Shown one piece after another: positions 1 through 5,158 of a stretch of 5,158 nucleotides of DNA; the first letter of the stretch is position 1, and every line of letters begins with the position of its first letter. This stretch comes from an uncultured Prevotella sp. (lineage in GTDB: Bacteria > Bacteroidota > Bacteroidia > Bacteroidales > Bacteroidaceae), in the NCBI GenBank assembly GCA_902497035.1, contig CABVDL010000135.1, positions 1 to 5,158 of the forward strand, written 5' to 3'. A program made the position numbers and the translations under genes. The notes below the pieces were generated by a model that had not been told where the DNA came from, made no database searches, and was given only the letters and a program-made list of their open reading frames with translations.

Positions 1-8
1 AACACAAA

Positions 9-46
9 AAGGCTGGATTCCAAGCGAGGAATTCAGCCTTAATTTT
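9..46. terminator. Hairpin terminator of a gene outside the window
   Basis: A 13-bp inverted repeat (9-21 against 28-40) contains one G-T wobble and closes a 6-nt loop. It is preceded by a run of A and followed by AATTTT, so it could stop transcription in either direction. No gene in the window ends here, so it most likely serves a gene lying to the left. The hairpin is seen directly; its role is inferred from its shape. Confidence 0.6.
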
Positions 47-79
47 GGTCACACTTTTCAGGTTTTAGCGGACACCAAT
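41..79. other. Possible insertion-sequence end (weak)
   Basis: Between the hairpin at 9-40 and the very A/T-rich DNA that starts near 80 lies a stretch of different composition ending in GCGGACACC. A transposase terminator followed closely by a terminal repeat, then an abrupt change to A/T-rich host DNA, would fit this layout. The other end, the transposase and a target-site duplication are not in view. It could equally be ordinary intergenic DNA. Confidence 0.2.
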
Positions 80-109
80 AAAAAATAATTAAAAATAACA
101 TATTATTGT

Positions 110-139
110 ATTGTAAATAGGAAAAATGTTTTATCTTTG
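110..139 (+). promoter_or_regulatory. Bacteroidetes-type promoter of the lipoprotein-OmpA operon
   Basis: TATCTTTG at 132-139 matches the Bacteroidetes -7 consensus TAnnTTTG exactly. ATTG at 110-113, 18 nt upstream, is a reasonable match to the -33 TTTG element. The surrounding DNA is strongly A/T-rich. Transcription would start near 143-148, giving a leader of about 90 nt before the ATG at 235. This is the only full match to the -7 consensus that I found upstream of gene 1. Confidence 0.7.
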
Positions 140-159
140 TCCCGTATAATAGTGGGACA
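138..159 (+). promoter_or_regulatory. Small inverted repeat at the predicted transcription start
   Basis: TGTCCC (138-143) and GGGACA (154-159) form a perfect 6-bp inverted repeat around a 10-nt A/T-rich centre. It overlaps the last base or two of the -7 element and the predicted transcription start. It could be an operator, a 5'-end stem that stabilises the mRNA, or chance. The repeat is seen; any function is inferred. Confidence 0.3.
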
Positions 160-234
160 GAAAAATATTTTGATTAGCCTTGTGGCATAAAGTTACATAC
201 GAACGAAAAAGCTATATTTTTAAATACATATCTG

Positions 235-2625
235 ATGAAAAGAAAAATTACTAACATGCTACTCGCTGGGGCTTTCATATTGGCCGCATCGAGTACTATC
301 GTCTCTTGTAAGGACTACGAGAGCGACGATTACCAGCAGGTAAAGTACGACATGAGCAACTTGGACGCCTCCATGCAGGACAAGGTGAATCAGCTCAATG
401 AGCGTATTACCAACCTTACAAATGACTTGAACACATTCAAGCAAACCGCCTGTGACCAGCAGCATTGCAAGGATGCATTTAACGCACTCACCGCGCGCAT
501 CGACTCCCTGGCCAATGTCAGCAAGAACCATCTCACCTCGGCTAACCTCGTCGACATCGAAAACCGGTTGACCACTCTTGAGGGCAAGAGTGACGACCTT
601 TCTTGGAAAGACCAAATCAAGGATCTTAAGGATCAGATTAAAGATTTGAATGATAAGCTTTCAGGCCTCACGCCCGGTACAAGCTACGATGACACTGAGC
701 TCCGCAACAAGATTGATAAGCTGTCCGAAAAGATTACAGAACTTACGGGAAAGGTCGATAACGCCGCCACCAAGGATGAGCTAAAGGCCGTGAAGGACAA
801 TGTAGATGCTCTTTTGGCCAACGACCCCATACAAGACCAGGCCATCAAAGATTTGCAGGATAAGATTAAGGAGATGACCGGCACCGACCAGGATCTCCGC
901 AAACTCATCGACATAATCAACAACACCACTATCCCTCAGCTGAAGAATGACTTCCAGAGCAAGGTGGATGCCGCCAACAATGCCGCCAAGGAGGCCAAGG
1001 ACTCTGCCGACTCTTACTACAATAAAGCCCTCGATGCCATTGCCGCCACCAACAGGACGGTGGGCAACCTTGAGCAGGCTACCGTTGACATGGTGGCTGC
1101 CCTGCTGACGCAGGTCATCATTCAGAGCACCTATTCACCGGCTGTCGGTGAGTTCGCCCTGCCGCTCGACGTAAAGGCCAACACGCTCATCACCTATTAT
1201 GGCAGCAACGCCTCCAGCTTCCAGTTCCCCACCAACGACCCGAGCTATTTCTACAAGGCTGAGGAGGCAGAGGGCATTCCGGCCGCAGCGCTCCGTGGAA
1301 AGACCGTTGACATAAAGGCCGGCACGCTCATCGACCAGGATGGCGCCGAGGGCAATGCAGGCAAGCTCTATGTTACCATCAACCCCAATACTGTTGACGC
1401 TACGGGCGTGCAGTTCGCACTGGTCAACAGCCAAAACAAGCAGTCTGCCGTCAAGGTGGGCGAGGCCAGTGCCTCCGACCGTGAGCTGACGTGGGGCTAC
1501 ACCCGCGCCGCCGGCAACAACTTCTATGAGATTCCAGCAACCATCACCGAGGACAACCTGAGCCAGTGCACCTTCAACGTTGAGCGCACCGGTCTTCGCA
1601 CGGCTGTAAAGAATCTTATCAACAACCGCACCCAGACCAAGGCATCCATCAAGGCGCTGGCCAAGGAGATGGCCCAGTTCATCTATCAGAATATGAACGG
1701 CGTGGCTCCCCGTCTGGCTCTTAGCACCTCTTATAAGGTGGGAACCAATGACAAAAACCGCCAACAGCTGAACAACGTCACCGAGATGAGCATCATGGCC
1801 GGTGCCTTCAAGCCCTTAGGCTTCGGCGCCTTCAACAGCATCCACATGGAGACCGTTCCCGGCCTCGAGCGCGCAGAGTCTATCCTCAGCAAATTCATCA
1901 ACAATATCAAGATTGGCAAGATTAAGCTCAATCTTGGCCTTGAACACATCGACAAGATACGTGAGGTGGGCAAGCTCACCCGCAACGGCAAGGATTTCAT
2001 CGTTCCTATTACCATTATTAATAAAGGAGATACTTTAAAAACAGAAGTCAAGATTAATGATCAGGTTGAGGACTTGCTCAAGATAGTCAACGATACGCTG
2101 ACTACAGCCAACAACGACGCAGTGGAGAAGTTCAACTCTTCCATCGATGCCATCAACAAGCTTGTCACTGAGCTTCAGGAGGGCTATGAGGTTGACCTGA
2201 GCAGCAGCAAGGCAAGCATGATTTCCAAGATTGACAGCTACCTCGACAGGCTGAACGACCGCTTCACCTACTGGTTCAACCGCTCAGTGGCCGCCTCTCT
2301 GCAGCCTTGCATGCTGTTTGAGGGAGCCGACGGACAGGTACACCGCCTCTTGTCAGGCGTTACAGGTACAACGGTCAAGGGCAGCAGCATCAGGCTCGTG
2401 CCTACCACCTATACCTATGAACTACTGGCCCCGGCCTACAAGAAGTTCATCACCGTGACCAACGCCAACCTGTCGGGTACCAACCTCGGCAAGGTCATCA
2501 GCGGTGACACCCGCGAGGTGACCATCACTGGCCTCCAGCCGGGCAAGACCTACAACATCCTCTATGAGGCTGTTGACTACAATGGTAAGGTTTCTGCAAG
2601 GCTGTATAAGATTAATGTGGAGTAA
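235..2625 (+). CDS. Large coiled-coil surface lipoprotein, uncharacterised
   Basis: Predicted outer-membrane lipoprotein of 796 residues. The signal peptide ends in lipobox IVSC with lipidated Cys25. The mature start CKDYESDD, Lys then spaced acids, resembles the Bacteroidetes lipoprotein export signal, suggesting surface display. Residues 40-275 are mostly helical, with a/d hydrophobic heptads at 51-68, 128-145, 160-174, 183-193 and 204-228; 125-145 is three consecutive heptads. Residues 295-470 look beta-rich, 600-690 form a second helical stretch, and the C-terminus (762-796) resembles the end of a fibronectin-III domain (TITGLQPGKTY). Cys73 and Cys78 form a CX4C pair in the stalk; Cys445 and Cys692 are the other cysteines. 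The start at 235 gives a complete signal peptide; no Shine-Dalgarno is present, as usual in this phylum. It heads an operon with an OmpA-type gene. I know no function; a stalked adhesin or envelope scaffold is inference. Confidence 0.9.
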   Translation: MKRKITNMLLAGAFILAASSTIVSCKDYESDDYQQVKYDMSNLDASMQDKVNQLNERITNLTNDLNTFKQTACDQQHCKDAFNALTARIDSLANVSKNHLTSANLVDIENRLTTLEGKSDDLSWKDQIKDLKDQIKDLNDKLSGLTPGTSYDDTELRNKIDKLSEKITELTGKVDNAATKDELKAVKDNVDALLANDPIQDQAIKDLQDKIKEMTGTDQDLRKLIDIINNTTIPQLKNDFQSKVDAANNAAKEAKDSADSYYNKALDAIAATNRTVGNLEQATVDMVAALLTQVIIQSTYSPAVGEFALPLDVKANTLITYYGSNASSFQFPTNDPSYFYKAEEAEGIPAAALRGKTVDIKAGTLIDQDGAEGNAGKLYVTINPNTVDATGVQFALVNSQNKQSAVKVGEASASDRELTWGYTRAAGNNFYEIPATITEDNLSQCTFNVERTGLRTAVKNLINNRTQTKASIKALAKEMAQFIYQNMNGVAPRLALSTSYKVGTNDKNRQQLNNVTEMSIMAGAFKPLGFGAFNSIHMETVPGLERAESILSKFINNIKIGKIKLNLGLEHIDKIREVGKLTRNGKDFIVPITIINKGDTLKTEVKINDQVEDLLKIVNDTLTTANNDAVEKFNSSIDAINKLVTELQEGYEVDLSSSKASMISKIDSYLDRLNDRFTYWFNRSVAASLQPCMLFEGADGQVHRLLSGVTGTTVKGSSIRLVPTTYTYELLAPAYKKFITVTNANLSGTNLGKVISGDTREVTITGLQPGKTYNILYEAVDYNGKVSARLYKINVE

Positions 2626-2662
2626 CTCCAAGCTTGTCACACATTAAAAACATCGAACGATT

Positions 2663-3811
2663 ATGAAATTACGTCATATTATATTGTCGGGTCTGGCCAT
2701 GGTGGCCGGCCTGACGGCTTCGGCACAAGAGCAGCCCGGCGACAAGGTGGTCAATGAGTTTGTTCCCCATTGGTACATTCAGGGGCAGTTTGGTGGTCAA
2801 TACACCTTAGGCGAGATTAAGTTCTCAAAGCTTCTCGCCCCCAACGCGCAGTTGGGCGTAGGCTATGAGTTCAACCCCGTGTTCGGTCTCCGCCTGTCGG
2901 CCAATGGCTGGCAGAGCAAGGGCGGCTGGGACCTCGACGTGAACGACAAGACCTACAAGTGGCACTACTTCTACGTAGCTCCGATGCTCGACTTGAAGTT
3001 CAACCTCTCCAATCTCTTCTGCGGCTACAACCCCAATCGTGTGTTCAACGTGAGCGCACTCGTGGGTGGCGGTGTCAACATCGGCTGGCACAACGACGAC
3101 GCTATCGGCATTAGCAACTCGATTGCGGCCATGACACGTGTTCCCGAGGCCAATTACGCTGGCCAGAATCTCGAGCTCGTCTGGGACGGCACAAAGGTAC
3201 GCGGCGTGGGCCGTGCCGGTCTTGCAGCCGACTTCCGCGTCAGCGAGCGCGTCTCTCTCGGCCTTGAGGCCACAGCCAACGTAACCACCGACGCCTACAA
3301 CTCCAAGAAGGCAGGCAACGCCGACTGGTACTTCAACGCCCTGGCCGGTATCAAGATTAATCTTGGTAAGACCAACCGCACAAAGACCATTCCGGCTCCG
3401 CAGCCACAGGAGCGCATCATCGAGCGCATCGTCGAGAAGCCGGCTCCGGCTCCCGTTGAGAAAAAGCTCGACAACCCGAAGCGGGTAGAGGCCCTGGTGC
3501 GCGACATCTTCTTCAGCATCCGTGAGGTCGATGTTCCTGAGTCGCAGCAGGAGAAAGTACGCGAGATTGCCGCCTACCTCAACGAGAACCCCAACGCCAA
3601 GGTGACCGTTTCCGGCTATGCTGACGCAGGCACCGGCAGTAAGGCCATCAATGCCAAGTATGCCAAGCAGCGTTCGGAGAGCGTGGCAAAGATGCTGACC
3701 GACAATTATGGCATCAGCCCCAGCCGCATCGTTATCAAGAGCTTCGGCGACACCGTCCAGCCTTACAAGGACAACGACCGCAACCGTGTCGTAGTGGCTG
3801 TAGCTGAATAA
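2663..3811 (+). CDS. OmpA-family outer membrane protein, barrel plus peptidoglycan-binding domain
   Basis: Complete 382-residue OmpA-type protein linking the outer membrane to peptidoglycan. The signal peptide ends at ASA (19-21), with Gln22 as the likely first mature residue. Residues 37-235 alternate as amphipathic strands with aromatic borders, consistent with an eight-stranded barrel, and end at GIKINLG. A Pro/Glu/Arg-rich linker (about 240-268, containing ERIIERIVEKPAPAP) leads to the OmpA C-terminal domain (271-382). There the GYAD aspartate, Asp321, and the QRSESV arginine, Arg337, match the pair that binds diaminopimelate in studied OmpA proteins, so binding is probably intact. The domain suits a diaminopimelate-type Gram-negative wall. 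The gene starts 37 bp after the lipoprotein with no terminator or promoter match between, so it is probably co-transcribed. Sense TCA, TTA and CTA codons are almost absent, consistent with biased codon use and high expression. I do not assign a gene name. Confidence 0.95.
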   Translation: MKLRHIILSGLAMVAGLTASAQEQPGDKVVNEFVPHWYIQGQFGGQYTLGEIKFSKLLAPNAQLGVGYEFNPVFGLRLSANGWQSKGGWDLDVNDKTYKWHYFYVAPMLDLKFNLSNLFCGYNPNRVFNVSALVGGGVNIGWHNDDAIGISNSIAAMTRVPEANYAGQNLELVWDGTKVRGVGRAGLAADFRVSERVSLGLEATANVTTDAYNSKKAGNADWYFNALAGIKINLGKTNRTKTIPAPQPQERIIERIVEKPAPAPVEKKLDNPKRVEALVRDIFFSIREVDVPESQQEKVREIAAYLNENPNAKVTVSGYADAGTGSKAINAKYAKQRSESVAKMLTDNYGISPSRIVIKSFGDTVQPYKDNDRNRVVVAVAE

Positions 3812-3829
3812 ACTCCGCAACAACCAACA

Positions 3830-3837
3830 TAAATTTC
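3830..3837 (+). promoter_or_regulatory. Weak candidate -7 element for gene 3
   Basis: TAAATTTC matches TAnnTTTG at seven of eight positions counting the free ones; the final G is C. No TTTG-like -33 element is visible at the right distance. If used, transcription would start near 3844, just after the left arm of the terminator hairpin, so gene 3 mRNA would not form the full stem. A poorer alternative is TTATTTTG at 3878-3885, which would give an almost leaderless message. Neither is strong. Confidence 0.2.
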
Positions 3838-3886
3838 AACCCCGCCTTAAGCTTTAACGACTTCAGGAGGGGTTGAATTATTTTGT
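3835..3886 (+). terminator. Rho-independent terminator of the operon
   Basis: TTCAACCCC (3835-3843) pairs perfectly with GGGGTTGAA (3869-3877). The stem continues inward, past one mismatch, through CCT/AGG, and past another through AAG/CTT, around a 9-nt loop. The tail TTATTTTGT runs to 3886. It starts 23 bp after the OmpA stop codon and ends directly against the first ATG of gene 3. It should separate gene 3 from the operon unless transcription reads through. Confidence 0.85.
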
Positions 3887-5107
3887 ATGCTTATGAAGAA
3901 ATTTTTCACACTGTTTGTCACCGCCCTCTTTGCCGCAGCGGCAGCGGCTCAGTCGCAGACTTTCTCGGGCTATTACCGCATCTGGAACGATTATTCCAAG
4001 CGCTACCTCTCACTGCTTGACAATAAGGGCTGGGCAAGAGCAAGTACGGGTGGAGTAGATTATGACCTCTTTGCCATCCGCACGTTGCTTGACAACGGGG
4101 CCAACGACATTGTTTCCAATCCGGCATCTGTTATCTACATCTCCGGTAAGAACAATGCCTACAATTGTGCTGCCCAAGGCACAAGTCTTCAGGAGATTAC
4201 GACACATACATTTCAGATACGGTCCTACCGGCAGGGCGGAACGGCTGTGGCAGGAAAATATCAGATACGAGTCGAGGAGGGTTCCCTGGGCGCTGTCGTC
4301 CTCCACGACATGAACCGTTATGTTGACTTTGAGGCACAAGCAGACTCAGGCAACGTCGGTGCGCAAAACCCTTCCGGACTTACTCAGGGAAAGAGTCTTT
4401 GGCATTTTGACGCCATTTCGAGCAGCTCGAGTTGTTTCTTCGGCTTCACTCCAACCTTACAAGCCAACGGCAAGTATTACCAGACGTTCTACGCAGGATT
4501 TCCGTTCAGGGTGGTGTCGTCAGGCCTTAAGGTGTATTATGTGAGCGGCATCTTCCAAGGCAGGGCGGTCATCAAGCCATACACGGCAGGCGCTACCATC
4601 CCCGCCGAGACCCCAGTCCTGGTGGAGAGCGTCTCCCCGACGGCCGCCAACAACAAGGTGGAGCTGCTGGTAAGTGCGGAAGCCGCTCCAAAGGACAACC
4701 TGCTGCGCGGCGTTTTCTTCAACTATACTTACGGAGACTACGTCACCTATAAGCCATCTTCCTCAAACACTATGCACGACAACCGCACGGCCTACGACCC
4801 GTCAACCATGCGCCTGCTGCGTGTCAACAGTGCCGGGGAGCTGGTTTTTGCCAAGGTCGCACTGGCTGAGACTGACTACGAGCCTTTCATTGCCGCCAAC
4901 TCGGCTTACCTCTCCGTGGCACCAAGCGCCCCCGACGAGTTGCCGCTGATGACCTACTCCGACTTTACGGCTGGCATTCAGCAAGCCGTCACTGGCGTAG
5001 CACCCGCCGACGAGGCTGTCTATACGCTAAGCGGCGTGCGTATCGGCAATGCCGCCAACCTGCCTCACGGCATATATATAAAAGGTGGGAAGAAAGTGGT
5101 GAGATAA
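3887..5107 (+). CDS. Secreted protein with sorting-like C-terminal tail, function unknown
   Basis: A 406-residue exported protein of unknown function. The N-terminus has a Lys-Lys start, a hydrophobic core and a run of six alanines ending at Ala21, with Gln22 as the likely first mature residue. The ATG at 3893, two codons in, gives MKKFF and is a more typical start than 3887. Residues 27-43 (SGYYRIWN...RYLSL) and a later WHFDAI recall beta-trefoil, ricin-like modules of Bacteroidales proteins. Residues 195-247 (YYQTFYAGFPF to IPAETPVLVE) resemble a beta domain common in Prevotella and Bacteroides secreted proteins. The tail (378-406, VYTLSGVRIG then LPHGIYIKGGKKVVR) has the pattern of a type IX secretion sorting tail but is short. 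No catalytic motif is recognised; a carbohydrate-binding role is only inferred. A terminator separates it from the operon upstream. Confidence 0.85.
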   Translation: MLMKKFFTLFVTALFAAAAAAQSQTFSGYYRIWNDYSKRYLSLLDNKGWARASTGGVDYDLFAIRTLLDNGANDIVSNPASVIYISGKNNAYNCAAQGTSLQEITTHTFQIRSYRQGGTAVAGKYQIRVEEGSLGAVVLHDMNRYVDFEAQADSGNVGAQNPSGLTQGKSLWHFDAISSSSSCFFGFTPTLQANGKYYQTFYAGFPFRVVSSGLKVYYVSGIFQGRAVIKPYTAGATIPAETPVLVESVSPTAANNKVELLVSAEAAPKDNLLRGVFFNYTYGDYVTYKPSSSNTMHDNRTAYDPSTMRLLRVNSAGELVFAKVALAETDYEPFIAANSAYLSVAPSAPDELPLMTYSDFTAGIQQAVTGVAPADEAVYTLSGVRIGNAANLPHGIYIKGGKKVVR

Positions 5108-5158
5108 GCTTCCGTCGCCCAATCGTGAAGGAAGATGACAGTGTAGTGGCCGGCCTGG

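Noticed and set aside
145..150. TATAAT, a perfect E. coli-type -10 box
   Set aside because: No -35 box lies at the right distance and Bacteroidetes use TAnnTTTG, which is present just upstream at 132-139.
607..669. Tandem repeat suggesting a CRISPR-like or microsatellite array
   Set aside because: The 21-bp units are coding heptads with diverged third positions and no spacers.
1135..1764. Antisense open frame of 209 codons inside the lipoprotein gene
   Set aside because: Same explanation: in register with sense codons and ended by a sense TCA at 1135-1137. The strong protein features are on the plus strand.
1810..1823. AAGCC/GGCTT hairpin inside the lipoprotein gene
   Set aside because: A 5-bp stem in coding sequence with no U-tract; expected by chance at this composition.
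2825..3823. Antisense open frame of 332 codons across the OmpA gene
   Set aside because: Its codons are in register with the sense codons, so it stays open simply because the OmpA gene avoids TCA, TTA and CTA; it ends exactly at a sense TCA codon at 2825-2827. Its product shows no recognisable domain, and no promoter is seen.
3865..3870. AGGAGG as a Shine-Dalgarno for gene 3
   Set aside because: It is 16 nt from the ATG at 3887 and 22 nt from the one at 3893, lies within the terminator stem, and this phylum rarely uses such sites.
5109..5134. CTTCC/GGAAG repeat after gene 3 as a terminator
   Set aside because: Only 5 bp with a 16-nt loop and no T-run; too weak to call. The real terminator may lie beyond the window.

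Overview
The window reads as chromosomal DNA of a Bacteroidales bacterium, most likely Prevotella or a close relative. The evidence is a Bacteroidetes-type promoter (TAnnTTTG at -7), A/T-rich translation starts without Shine-Dalgarno sequences, a lipoprotein whose mature N-terminus looks like the Bacteroidetes surface-export signal, a Bacteroidales-style OmpA protein, and a secreted protein with a short sorting-type C-terminal tail. The genus is an inference from style; no marker gene is present.

Layout. Bases 1-234 carry no gene. They hold a strong hairpin (9-40, probably the terminator of a gene outside the window), a stretch at 41-79 that may be an insertion-sequence end (weak), a promoter (about 110-139) and an A/T-rich leader of roughly 90 nt. 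Gene 1 (235-2625) encodes a 796-residue lipoprotein with a long heptad-repeat stalk, a beta-rich middle, a second helical stretch and a fibronectin-III-like C-terminus. Gene 2 (2663-3811) follows after 37 bp with no terminator between and encodes an OmpA-type barrel plus peptidoglycan-binding protein. A clear hairpin terminator (3835-3886) closes this two-gene operon. Gene 3 (3887-5107) begins immediately after the terminator tail and encodes a secreted protein of unknown function with a possible type IX secretion tail. The last 51 bases (5108-5158) show nothing that can be supported.

How the genes may work together. Gene 2 would span the outer membrane and grip peptidoglycan. Gene 1 would be lipid-anchored in the same membrane, probably facing outward, with an extended coiled-coil stalk. 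Co-transcription suggests, but does not prove, that they form one envelope or surface assembly. Gene 3 is also predicted to be exported, but the terminator separates it from the operon and its promoter is not obvious. No defence system, CRISPR array, tRNA or rRNA gene, or intact mobile element is visible. The most unusual points are the stalked lipoprotein paired with OmpA, and the terminator hairpin that ends 9 nt before the first possible start codon of gene 3.
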